Shown here: positions 1 through 10,669 of the stretch, one piece after another
Position numbering within the stretch: the stretch's first letter is position 1
Layout of the letters: the number at the start of each line of letters is the position of its first letter
Source: Selaginella moellendorffii
Taxonomy: Eukaryota > Streptophyta > Lycopodiopsida > Selaginellales > Selaginellaceae
Assembly: GCF_000143415.4 (NCBI RefSeq)
Contig: NW_003314261.1
Coordinates: 3,154,880 to 3,218,879, forward strand
DNA: 64,000 nucleotides
Direction: 5' to 3'
Program-made: the position numbers and the translations under genes
The notes under the pieces: generated by a model
Database searches by the model: none
Told to the model about the DNA's origin: nothing
What the model saw: the letters and a program-made list of their open reading frames with translations, nothing else

Positions 1-35
<35 letters not shown>

Positions 36-36
36 G

Positions 37-110
<74 letters not shown>
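1..110. repeat. (TA)n simple repeat
   Basis: Almost pure alternating TA with occasional G, at the very start of the window. It is low-complexity DNA with no coding potential and marks the edge of an AT-rich island that runs to about 3.3 kb. Confidence 0.95.
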
Positions 111-114
<4 letters not shown>

Positions 115-280
115 CATGTATACATATACATAGATATCATGTATATAATGATATCTAGGTAATATATGGCAAGTTATATATAATACTAAGAATTAATAGC
201 TAATTATTTGAGAATGAATAATGCCTAACCATATACTAAATGGCCATCCCACATATGAATACGTAATGGATATGGTGATC

Positions 281-475
281 TTCTTATAGGATTCCCCCAA
301 TGGATATATATTTTCCTAATAGATGAATTTCCCAATAGGAGATGAATGTTCCTGATAGGAAAAACTCCTGATGAAAAAATGTCTTCTCAATAGAACATAT
401 TTGCTTTATACTTCCCGATAGGAACATATGCCTCCCGATAGGAAAATTTAGTCTTTTGTTTCCCCATAGGAAAGA
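281..475. repeat. Dispersed CCRATAGGA motif array
   Basis: A short motif close to CCCRATAGGA recurs at about 284, 331, 351, 412, 432 and 461, separated by 20-60 bases of AT-rich sequence. Related words (CAATAGG, TAATAGGA, ATTAGGAGG) return between about 1790 and 2110. The pattern is seen directly. It may be a degenerate satellite or the non-coding part of a transposon; no family is recognised. Confidence 0.5.
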
Positions 476-754
476 TTTATTGATTGGGACACTTCAAGCA
501 TATTTAAGAAGCTTCTCTCAAAAATAAGTTAATAATTTTTTGCATTCTTGGGTTTAATTCAGTCTTCTTCCTTCGTTGCATGTGTTTAAAGTTGCAAAGA
601 GAAATTGTTTTTTACTCCCCATCTTTGCCAAGTAGTAATAGCACTATTGGGTTTTTTATATGAGATGTAATGTATCATTCACGATCTTATTTAAGGTAAG
701 TATTTTGATGTAACATTGTTAATGGTCATATTTGACACTAGATTATAACTTAAA

Positions 755-1426
755 TTGCACTTAAATGAATCTCGAGGAAGGAAGATGAAGTATACCCTAG
801 TTAACAATGATACATTTGCAATCAACAACACTATTTTTTCTAAATTACAAGGTGATACATACATCTACAAAAACATTGATTTTGTTGACACTGAACATCC
901 TGAAAAATTTCCAACAGAATTCTTAAATTTTATCACACCTTTTGGTCTCCCACCACATAAACTCTCTCTCAAACAAGGTGCTATTTTTATCCTCCTAAGA
1001 AATATGTCTCCATCAGCAGGACTATGCAATAGCATACGTCTCATCTTGAAAAATATGCTACCAAATGTTTTAGATTGTGAAATTGTCATGGGGCAATTTA
1101 AAGGGACAAGAGTTTTTATCCCACATATCACACTAATACCATCAAATACAGAAATTCCATTCAAAATGTCCAGACGACAATTTCCAATTTGTTTGGGTTA
1201 TTGCTTAACAATCTCCAAATGCCAAGGACAGACATTTGACTGAGTTAGAGTTTACTTGCCCCACCCAGTTTTCACTCATGGGCAACTTTATTTGGCTTTA
1301 TCAAGATGCACATTACCACATGGACTTGAAATTAAAGTTCAAAACACCACATGCCAAGGCCACCTCTTTCCTCAAGATTGTTTTGTTTTTACAATTAACA
1401 CTGTCTATAAAGAAGTTTTATATTAA
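755..1426 (+). pseudogene. Helitron/PIF1-like helicase C-terminal fragment
   Basis: The frame encodes the C-terminal motifs of PIF1-type helicases as carried by Helitrons: the 'SPSAGLCNSIRLI' block, 'GTRVFIPHI', and 'FPICLGYCLTISKCQGQTF' (motif V/VI region). A TGA at 1241-1243 interrupts it, but the same frame then continues with the family's next block (PVFTHGQLYLALSRC) until TAA at 1424-1426. There is no ATG at the left edge, and the Walker A/B and Rep/HUH parts are not in the window. It is therefore a 5'-truncated relic with one visible internal stop, lying in AT-rich DNA unlike the genes downstream. Confidence 0.75.
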
Positions 1427-3356
1427 ACCTCTTTGTAAACCACCCAACATTTGTTGGGCAAGTACTCATTACATAATATTTATAGCTTACATCACTCACA
1501 AGATCACTATTTATGGGATGTGAGAAGTTAGCAATCCTTGAACAATAATATAGTTAAATTTCAAAATTACTAGTAGCATATTTAACACACTCTTACACCA
1601 CTTATTAGTGAAATAGTCTTTAATTAATCTCATAACTAGCAAACAATTACTAAAATTGATTGTAAATGAGTTTGCAACTTGTAAGAATAAACTATACAAA
1701 ACACAACTAATAATGTTATTTTTTAAATTTGATGGCTTTATGGATTTCAATATTCTTTCGATTTAGTAAAAAACTAATTAGGAAGCACTCTCAATAGGCA
1801 TTCTTCCTATCAATTAAAAATTTGACCAATGTTTTCTTAATAGTATTTTATTTGTTAGAAATTGCTTTTTTGTAGAAAAGAAATTTTGAAGGAATTACTT
1901 TTTCATTAGGAAGAAATTTTGAAAAAATGTCTTATTAAGAATATCTTTGATTCCCAACAAGAACATTCTTCTGTTGGTAATACTCATTAGAATAATTCTT
2001 ACCAATAGGAAGGAAAAAACACTTAAACTTATTAGGAGGTCCTTATGGGTATTTCTAATAGGAAAATTTGTATCTATCAAATGGTAAATTTTAGTGGGAG
2101 TATAGGAGGTCCTTATAAGTATTTCTGATGGGAAAATTTACATTTATTGGGTGGTAAATTTTAGTGGGAGCTCCATTAAAAAAGTCTTTTAGAACATACT
2201 ATCGGGAGATAAAGGTTTTGATGGGCAATCTTATTAGAATTTTCCATCCTGTTGGCAGAAAACAAAATTAATCTATTGCAAAATATTTCAAATTTTCAAT
2301 GAATTTTCCTATTCTGAGGAGGAAATTTTCTCATTTTGGCATATTAAAAATTCCATTCTATTGGGGATGGACTATTTGATATGGCCAACTTAGCCTACCA
2401 CATCATGGCCATGTAATCAAAGTAAATCTGTTAATAAGAACATATAATGAAATACATATTGAATGATTGCATACTCAAATATGAGAAATGTTCCCATCAA
2501 GAACTCTTTAGATTAAAGATATGTTAGAATATGCCTTTTCAATCCAATGGTTGGAAATTTATATATATACTGTATATATGCCTTTCATATATATGAGATA
2601 GCTATGCCAGAAATACTTGTGCGAGCCATATAAAAGATTCTACTAATCCAAATGCCCAACAAGTAGAGAAAAGAGATTATCCCTGCATAGCTTTAAAACC
2701 CATTCCTAGTGTATGGTTAGTATATAGAATTTAATTTTAATTTAATTTAGTTAAGTATTTTTTATGACTTTGAGTAAAAAAACAAATGTGTAAGGTCTAA
2801 GTGTACGGTTACAATGCCAATATTAGTGTGGTGGGATTTTGGTAACCATTAGATTAGTTTTAATTTGGACCACTTGCTCTTATATATAAATTAGGGTTTT
2901 TGGCTTAATTGATATTCATATTTTCTGTAATCCCTTTTCATATTCCATGCACTCATAGATGGAATTTTTATAATGTATTCAAAGAATCTGTTTAAAGTTA
3001 TTAGGATTTCAGAAAACCCATGTTCTATAACTAAAGGTTTTACTTTATAACAAATTGACTTTCACAATCAAAATATGAAGGCATAAAGTGTCACAATTAC
3101 AATTAACATTTGCTAGTTGTCAACAAAAAGAAAGATATGCTGAAGAAGATATGCCAAAGGCATGAAGAATTTAAGAGTAACAATTTGAAATTTGCTAGTT
3201 GTCAAAGAAAAAAAAACGGCATATTCATTATATTAACTTCTTGGATGATGTTAGGACAAACTTGTGTTTTGTTTCATACGTGGGTTAATTGTCTAATGAC
3301 ACATGTCACTTTGCTTTATATGAAAACGAAATGGTTCAGTGAATCTGGTCTTCTCG
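1427..3356. other. AT-rich intergenic DNA, no gene recognised
   Basis: AT-rich sequence with many short poly-A/T runs. Apart from the 70-bp tandem duplication near 2.1 kb and two similar TTTGCTAGTTGTCAA words near 3106 and 3190, I see no structured element. Short open frames here have no recognisable domain. The last 200 bases are presumably the promoter of the dioxygenase gene that follows. Confidence 0.6.
2031..2170. repeat. 70-bp direct tandem duplication
   Basis: Bases 2031-2100 and 2101-2170 are two copies with a period of exactly 70, each running from TAGGAGGTCCTTAT to GGTAAATTTTAGTGGGAG, with scattered substitutions. It sits in the same AT-rich island as the ATAGGA motifs and contains two of them, so it may be a local satellite seed. 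Confidence 0.85.
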
Positions 3357-4550
3357 ATGGCTGAAGTTCTTCCGGCCTTTGTTCTTCCTTCCGAACATCG
3401 GCCAGGCCAAGTAAATTCCACGGATGGAATTCCAGTGATTGATCTCAAAGGATGGCACTGGGAGGCCGCAGAATGGCCCCAGGATCGCAGCTATAGGGAG
3501 AGCATTGTGCGGCAAATCGGAGACGCTGCGCAGGAATGGGGATTTTTCCAGATTGTCAATCACGGGGTCTCGCAGCGTGTGCTGGACGAGGTGGAGTCTT
3601 CGGCCAGGGAGTTTTTTGACCTGGATCTCGAGGAGAAGCGCAAGGTGACGAGAACTGCGGACAACGCCATGGGATACTTCGACATGGAGCTCACCAAGAA
3701 TGTCCGCGACTGGAAGGAGGTCTACGACTACTTGGCCTGCGAGAGAGCCGAAATCGCTCCAAAGCAAGTTTTTGCGAACAAGTGGCCATCAAATCCTCCG
3801 GAATTCAGGTATTTCTCCTCCCAGAGGTTCTCTATCATCCAGGAATCTCTTTATGCGATTTTGACAGGGATGCTTGCAAGAATTACTCGGCGGCTATGGA
3901 GGCGCTAGCTTTCAAGGTCCTGGAGCTCGTCGTTGAGAGCCTCGGAGCTCCCGCCAAGGCCTTGAACGAACACTTCGTGGGAGGATCCACTCGAGTTCGC
4001 CTCAATTTCTACCGAAAGTGCCCGTCCCCCGACCTTGTTCTTGGAGTGAGCAGGCACAAAGATGGCTGCGCTCTCACGCTGCTAGCCCAGGACGAGGTTG
4101 GCGGGCTCCAAGTGAAATCCAAAAGGAACGATCAGTGGGTCCAAGTGAAAGCTCGCCGCGACGCATTTGCAGTGAACATTGGAGACCTCATCCAGGTAGA
4201 TTTTCCTTTCTATCACCCCCATCTCTTCCAGAATTTACCTTTCACAGGTTTGGAGCAACGGCAAGTACCAAAGCATCGAGCATCGGGTGGTGGTCAACTC
4301 CACCAGAGACCGCTTCTCTTGCCCGGTCTTCTTTAGTCCAACCTATGCGACCAACGCTGCCCCGTTGCCCGGCCTGGTCAACGAGAACCATCCAGCGAAG
4401 TACAAGCCGGTCAACTGGGGAGAATACTACAAGATGAGGAGGGATAGCAATTTCAAGAACTTGGGCAAGCCAAACGTCCAGATAGATAACTGGGCCATTG
4501 CCATTGACCATATAGTCCTTGGCCATTATAATAAAACTATGCCGTGCTAG
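3357..4550 (+). CDS. 2-oxoglutarate/Fe(II)-dependent dioxygenase (DOXC class)
   Basis: Three exons, 3357-3808, 3868-4195 and 4248-4550, joined by 59- and 52-nt GT-AG introns, give 360 residues. An N-terminal DIOX_N domain ('GFFQIVNHGV') precedes the 2OG-FeII_Oxy domain. The iron ligands are visible: HKD at about residues 214-216 and the distal His in 'SIEHR' at about 272, followed by the 2-oxoglutarate-binding RFS (about 282-284). The 'NVRDWKEVYDY' signature resembles the plant group that oxidises hormones or specialised metabolites; the substrate cannot be read from sequence. ATG 3357 was chosen because it opens the family's usual N-terminus. The protein extends about 15 residues past the usual end. 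Soluble and cytosolic by family; no targeting signal seen. Confidence 0.9.
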
Positions 4551-4916
4551 AAGTTGACTAACGTTGAATGGAGGAGACCCGCTGAACATGCAAAGAGGGT
4601 CTTGTCTACAGTGGCATCACCTTAGGTGAAAACGTTCTTTTCACCGGCTTAGAACGCTTTTTCACTGATGGTAGGGAATCTTGGTAAGTCCGTTGGAACA
4701 TGCACAAGGCAGCTCGATTCAGTGGCCCAGAAGCAGCAGGAGGCGGGAGCCCTTTGCAAGTGTGAAGTACCAAAACCCACGCCCAAATAAAAAGACCTAG
4801 AGCAGCCACATTTTCCCTCGGAGTGGAGAGCTCTCCCAGGGCGCGTGTTCTAGAGCGTCGTGGTGATCGTCTCGTCTCGTCTCGTATAGAATCCCTTCTC
4901 CTTTCTCTCTTCCACC
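4551..4916. other. Intergenic region between dioxygenase and GAPN genes
   Basis: Presumed 3' UTR of the upstream gene and promoter/5' UTR of GAPN. The stretch just before 4917 is CT-rich (CTCTTTCCACC), as in plant leaders. No TATA box, RNA gene or repeat is evident. Confidence 0.5.
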
Positions 4917-7053
4917 ATGATGATCCAGATGATGTCGGTCGCCGAGCAATCCATCCCGACGCTCTCGCTCCGGCGAAGCTGGCTAGGTCGATCGATTGTA
5001 GAGTTTCTTCTTGCTTGTGATTCTCACGGTGTGATTGATCCATCCATGGCTGCCAGGGCCCTTCCAGGACATCGTGGAGGAGGACGGGAGCTTCAAATAT
5101 TACGCCGATGGCGAGTGGCAGACCTCCTCGTCGCGGCGATCGGTCACAATCTCCAATCCCGCGACGCGGGAAGCGCAGTACAAGGTCCAGGGTGAGTGAG
5201 ATTTCCAGCCGCGATCGATCGATCGATCGATCGACGCGGCGCGGGCTACATTCTCGTGATTTCTCTTCTTTCTCGCAGCATGCACGCAGGAGGAAGTGAA
5301 TCGCGCCATTGACAGCGCCAAGGCCGCGCAGCGCGTGTGGGCCAAGACTCCCCTCTGGAAGCGCGCCGAGAAGCTCCACAAGGCGGCGTCGCTGCTCAAG
5401 GAGCTCAAGAACCCGATCGCCGAGTGCCTGATCAAGGAGATCGCCAAGCCGGCCAAGGATGCAATGTCGGAGGTATCGCGATCTCGATCATGCATGGCAT
5501 CTCTCCCCCTCTCTATCTCTTCCCTCTAGTCCTCGAAAATTTCCAGGGTTCTCATCTCAAGATCGATATTTCGATGCGCAGGTCGTCCGCTCCGGCGATC
5601 TCATCTCCTACACGGCGGAGGAAGGGATCAGGGTTTTGGCAGAGGGCAAGTTCCTCGTCTCGGACAGCTTCACCGGCAATGACAGGAACAAGCTTTGCCT
5701 CGCCTCCAAGGTATCGAGCGATCGATCCACACCGCGGTTTCTCACCGATCTTTGATCCATGCAGATCCCACTGGGTGTCATCTTGGCCATCCCTCCCTTC
5801 AACTATCCCGTCAATCTGGCCGTCTCCAAGATCGCGCCCGCGCTCATCGCTGGCAACGCCGTGGTCGTCAAGCCTCCCACCCAAGGCGCCGTCGCCGGCC
5901 TCCATGCCATCCACTGCTTCCACCTTGCTGGATTCCCAAAGGGTTTGATCAGCTGCATCACGGGCAAGGGGTCGGAGATTGGGGATTTCCTGACCATGCA
6001 CTCTGGAGTGAATTGCATCAGGTAAGGATATGTCCTTGATCGTCGCGACGGTGTCACTGATCTTCTCTTTTTCTTGCGCAGTTTCACCGGTGGAGACACT
6101 GGCATTGCGATCTCCAAGAAGGCCGGGATGATTCCTCTCCAAATGGAGCTGGGAGGGAAGGATGCGTGCATCGTCTTGGAGGACGCTGATATCGATCTCG
6201 CTGCTACCAACATCGTCAAAGGAGGCTTCTCATACAGGCAAGTCCTGGAGTTTCTTTGGATCGAACTTACCAAACTCTCGTTTTGTGCAGTGGGCAGCGC
6301 TGTACGGCCGTGAAGCTCGTCCTGGTTATGGACTCCGTGGCGGACGAGCTGGTGGCCAAAGTGAACGCCAGGATCTCCAAGCTCACGGTGGGATCACCAG
6401 AGGACAACAGCGACATCACGGCAGTGGTGAGCGAGGCGTCCGCCAACTTCATCGAGGATCTCGTCGAGGACGCACGCGAGAAGGGAGCGAGCTTCTGCCA
6501 GGATTACAAGCGCAAGGGAAATCTCATCTGGCCGCTCCTGGTCGACCGCGTGACACCCGACATGCGCCTGGCCTGGGAGGAGCCATTCGGTCCAGTGATC
6601 CCGGTGATCCGGATCAAGTCCGTGGAGGAAGCCATCCACCACTGCAACTCAAGCAACCTCGGCCTCCAGGTAAACCAAAGCTCCAGCATCGATTCTATCA
6701 GCGGACAAAGTTCCAGCATCGATTCTATCAAAAGGTCTCACGCTGTTTTCGTTGTTTCTCCAGGGATGTGTCTTCACTCGCGACATCAACAAGGCTATGA
6801 TTATGAGTGATGCAATGGAGACAGGGACCGTGCAAATCAACTCGGCCCCAGCTCGGGGGCCCGATCACTTCCCCTTCCAGGTACCACAATCATCGAATTC
6901 TATGATCTCTTGGTTCTTATTTTAATGGTTTCGCTACAGGGTCTCAGAGATAGCGGCATTGGATCGCAAGGCGTGACGAACACCATAAACATGATGACCA
7001 AGACCAAGACAACAGTCATCAATCTCCCGGGGCCGTCCTATTCCATGGGATGA
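4917..7053 (+). CDS. GAPN: NADP-dependent non-phosphorylating glyceraldehyde-3-phosphate dehydrogenase (ALDH11)
   Basis: Oxidises glyceraldehyde-3-phosphate directly to 3-phosphoglycerate with NADPH formation in the cytosol. Nine exons: 4917-4986, 5057-5191, 5279-5472, 5582-5710, 5765-6021, 6082-6237, 6291-6669, 6764-6880 and 6940-7053 (516 aa). The sequence matches plant GAPN throughout: 'YYADGEW', 'NPATR', 'AKTPLWKRAE', 'IPPFNYPVN', 'FTGGDTG', the catalytic Glu in 'LELGGKDAC' context (MELGGK), the catalytic Cys in 'GQRCTAVK', 'EEPFGPV' and the C-terminal 'PSYSMG'. The intron 6238-6290 begins GC (AG|GCAAGT) and ends AG, as the protein match requires. Exon 1 is the least certain part: the first conserved block has no in-frame ATG, so an upstream exon is required and 4917 is the simplest choice; it adds about 20 residues to the usual N-terminus. 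Confidence 0.93.
5213..5234. repeat. GATC tetranucleotide microsatellite in a GAPN intron
   Basis: Five and a half consecutive GATC units lie in the 87-nt second intron of the GAPN gene. It is a self-complementary simple repeat with no evident function. Confidence 0.85.
6238..6290 (+). other. GC-AG intron in GAPN
   Basis: The exon before ends ...TCATACAG and the intron begins GCAAGT, ending in TTTTGTGCAG. Joining at these points restores the invariant SYSGQRC peptide around the catalytic cysteine. No GT donor nearby keeps the frame. AG|GCAAGT is the classic consensus of the rare GC donor class. Confidence 0.88.
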
Positions 7054-7150
7054 AAATTTTATTCCTTTGTGATAATGATGAAGTAACGAATAGTTCTCCC
7101 CTTTTGAAGGGGAGGGTATAAACCCTAAAAATTTTCATACGTAGAATTAT

Positions 7151-7160
7151 GCCACGTGGC
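7151..7160. promoter_or_regulatory. Palindromic G-box (GCCACGTGGC)
   Basis: A perfect 10-bp palindrome with a CACGTG core lies about 40 bp upstream of the branching-enzyme ATG, inside the 144-bp gap after GAPN. G-boxes bind bZIP/bHLH factors in plants (light, ABA, sugar). Its role here is inference from position. Confidence 0.45.
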
Positions 7161-7197
7161 AAATTTGTGTGAAGTTAGGGTCGATACTGGGGCGAGA

Positions 7198-10100
7198 ATG
7201 GAGATCGCCATTGCCTCCGCCGTGTGTCCGGCGATCTCGCCCTGCTCCAGCTCCAAGGTAGATCGATTGGTTGCCGCATTGCGTGCTAACGCTGGATCGT
7301 GTTGATCTGTCACAGGAGCGCCAGCAGCAGCCGCTTCGGTCGAGCCGGGGGCTTCTCCGGCGATCGACGCTCGTGTCAGGTCAGAAAGTACGTTGAGCTT
7401 GACGAGCGAGGAAGAAATTCTCTTGATTATGTTCCTTTGTCGCAGATTATGGCTGATCCGCGATGGAATTTCCACCGTTCAGTGATCAAGGCAGTGAAGA
7501 CCGAGGAGCATGTAGCAAGAGAGGATTTGCCTGTTGTGCGAGTCGATCCCCTGCTGGCTCCACACCAGGACCATCTTAAGTACCGATTTTCTCAGTACGA
7601 GAGGAGGAAGAGAGCCATCGAGAAGTATGAAGGTGGTCTTGAGAAGTTTTCTTTGGGTAAGCAAGCTCATCTTTTCTCTACTTTTCTTTGCTTGATCCTA
7701 TTTTTTTTAAGCTTCTAGGCTTTCAGAAGTTTGGATTTAATTACGAGGATGGTTATATAGTCTACCGGGAATGGGCTCCTCCTGCACAGTAAGAAGTAAA
7801 TCTTTGGTGGCTAAACTCTTTTCCTATAAACTCATGCTTTCTCATTTCAATAGAGCGGCTCAACTTATTGGGGACTTTAACAACTGGGATGGATGGAGCC
7901 ACCCGATGGAGAAGGATAAATATGGTGTGTGGTCAGTACGCATACCAGATGTTGATGGGAAGCCCGGAATTCCTCATGGATCCAGAGTTAAATTTCGGAT
8001 GCAGAAGGGAGATGGCCAGTGGATCGATCGTATACCTGCGTGGATAAAGTATGCGACTGTGGAAGCTGGGAAAATGGGAGCTTCTTACGACGGAATTCTG
8101 TGGAATCCATCGGAAGATCAGAGGTATTGATTTCATTCTGTGAATCGGTCTTATGAGTTTCTTGTCTATCAGGTACAAGTTTGAGCATCCACGACCTCCC
8201 AAGCCTGTCGTTCCTCGCATATACGAAGCACACGTTGGCATGAGTTCCAAGGAGCCATGTGTAGCGTCCTACATCGACTTTGCGGACAATGTGCTTCCTC
8301 GGATCAAGGCAAACAACTACAACACGGTTCAACTGATGGCAGTGATGGAGCACTCTTACTACGCTTCCTTTGGCTACCATGTCACAAATTTCTTCGGTGT
8401 GAGCAGCCGCTCGGGAACTCCTGAAGAGTTGAAGTATTTGATCGACAAAGCTCACTCTCTGGGCTTACGGGTGCTGATGGACGTTGTGCACAGCCATGCA
8501 AGCAACAACATTAAAGATGGTTTGAACGGATTCGACTTGGGGCAACAAACGCAGGAATCATATTTTCACACAGGGGATCGAGGCTATCACAAGCTCTGGG
8601 ACAGTCGGCTTTTCAACTACAACAACTGGGAGGTCGAAAGGTTTTTGCTATCGAATTTGCGGTGGTGGCTGGAAGAATACCAGTTTGACGGGTTCCGTTT
8701 TGATGGAGTCACTTCTATGCTGTACCATCATCACGGGATACACATGTCATTCTCAGGAAGATATCGAGATTACTTCAGCGAAGCCAGCGATGTGGATGCT
8801 GCTGTCTACCTTATGCTCGCCAACGAGCTCGTCCACACTCTTTATCCGGATGCAACGACAATTGCGGAAGATGTCTCGGGAATGCCAACGCTTGGTAGGC
8901 CCGTTTCTGAAGGAGGCGTGGGATTTGATTACCGCTTGGCCATGGGAATTCCAGATACCTGGATCAAGCTTCTCAAGGAAGTGACCGATGAGCATTGGTC
9001 AATGGCTGAGATAGCATCAACGCTTTTGAACAGGAGATACACTGAAAAGGCCATCGCCTATGCAGAAAGTCATGACCAGGTAGATACTCTGGGAGCTGCT
9101 TTTGGAAAACTTGTTTACGCTTGTGTTTGCAGTCTCTGGTGGGGGACAAAACCTTGGCTTTTATGCTTATGGACAAAGAAATGTACGCAGGAATGTCCGC
9201 TTTGCAAGAGCAATCCATCATTATTGAACGAGGGATCGCACTTCATAAGGTATGAGTAGTGATTAGTGATCGTTTATATGAACATCAGTAATTGCAGATG
9301 ATCCATTTTCTTACAATGGCTCTTGGAGGAGATGGTTATTTGAATTTTATGGGAAATGAGGTACGCTAGTTTTCTTGACTGGCTAATAAATTTATTCGAG
9401 CTATTTTGTAGTTCGGACATCCAGAATGGATCGACTTTCCCAGAGAGGGTAACAAGTGGAGCTATGATAAATGCCGACGGCAGTGGGATTTGGTCGACAC
9501 GGACCATCTTCGATACAAGGTTTGCCGTGACTGTCATTTGCTGTGCGTGTTTTGATTCGCGGCATTCAGTTTATGAACGAATTTGACAAAGCTATGAATG
9601 CGCTGGAGGAGAAATATCACTTTCTGACGTTACCTCTAATTGTTTCGAGTGCGCACGACAAAGACAAGGTGCAGCTTTCCAAATTCAACCAAAATCTCAA
9701 CAATTATTTCAGGTCATTGTCTTTGAAAGAGGAGATTTAGTTTTCGTGTTCAACTTCCATCCAGAGACAACCTATGAGGGGTATGTGGCGATTCGACTTG
9801 TATGGGATCTCATTCTTTTCTGCAGGTATAAGATTGGATGTGATCTTCCCGGAAAGTACAAAATTGCTTTAGACAGTGATGCATTTGACTTTGGTGGCCG
9901 TGGCCGGGTAAACTCATCTCTCCTTTTTCTTTCTTTCATTACATGTTTCAATTCCCTGCCAGGTTGGTCATGACGTGGACCATTTCACCAGTCCCGAAGG
10001 TATCCCTGGGAGGCCCGAAACAAACTTCAACAATCGTCCAAGCTCTTTCCTTGTTCTGTCACCAGCTCGGACATGCCAGGTGAATCATTTACTCATTCGC

Positions 10101-10285
10101 TCACAAAGAGCTTAACGCCTATCTTCCACCAGGTTTATTTTAAAGTTCCGGAAGACGCCGTCCAATCCGAGGAAGAGAACGAGGAGCCAGCGGCAAGCGT
10201 CTTGCAGCTTATATCCCAGTCCGCCGCACAAAAGGATCTTCCATTCAATTTTATGGACGACATACCGGACTTCTCACAAGACTAA
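7198..10285 (+). CDS. 1,4-alpha-glucan (starch) branching enzyme, GH13
   Basis: Forms alpha-1,6 branch points in starch, normally in plastids. Fourteen exons are proposed: 7198-7257, 7316-7372, 7446-7656, 7719-7788, 7854-8123, 8173-9079, 9133-9249, 9298-9360, 9412-9519, 9570-9668, 9713-9780, 9826-9907, 9963-10079 and 10133-10285, giving 793 residues. A CBM48 domain ('[15 protein letters not shown]') precedes the GH13 barrel with '[10 protein letters not shown]', the nucleophile Asp in '[10 protein letters not shown]', the acid/base Glu in '[10 protein letters not shown]' and the third carboxylate in 'ESHDQ', followed by 'NFMGNEFGHPEW' and the C-terminal all-beta domain. The N-terminus is rich in Ser, Arg and Ala as in a plastid transit peptide, but exon 2 needs a weak donor (CTC|GTGTCA) to keep frame; initiation at the ATG at 7449 is an alternative. 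Immediately downstream of GAPN. Confidence 0.92.
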
Positions 10286-10669
10286 AGGTACGTGATTGAT
10301 CAGGCGACATCACGGTGTGTGAGCTGGTGCTCTAATCAGCAGGTTGTCAACCGCGACTTTCGTTTGGTCGATCGTCCGAGCAATGGAAGTGACAAACAGG
10401 CGGACAGCTTAGGATTCGGGTCTCGAACGAGTGAATGTGATGATCTCGTCATCGAAACCATACTCTTTATGGCTCAAACAGTTGTCCTTCAAATCTCTCA
10501 GCTCGACCATCTCCGGCATCACGGAGACAAGCTGGTGCTTCACACACCAGTTCGAAGAAAGCCATGATTTCTTCCCAGAGCGAGAATATTCTGCTTAATC
10601 AAATGTCAGCCATTGGATATAGGACCATCCAACGGATGGTATTCATTTAGGGCTCTTGGCCTAGGTTGC
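10286..10669. other. Intergenic region before PPR gene
   Basis: Probable 3' UTR of the branching-enzyme gene and upstream region of the PPR gene. No RNA gene, repeat or strong promoter motif is recognised. Confidence 0.5.

Noticed and set aside
865-1164. Minus-strand 99-codon frame at the helicase fragment
   Set aside because: Antisense shadow of the helicase coding sequence.
3110-3364. 84-codon open frame before the dioxygenase gene
   Set aside because: AT-rich, low-complexity Lys/Asn sequence with no domain; part of it is the dioxygenase upstream region.
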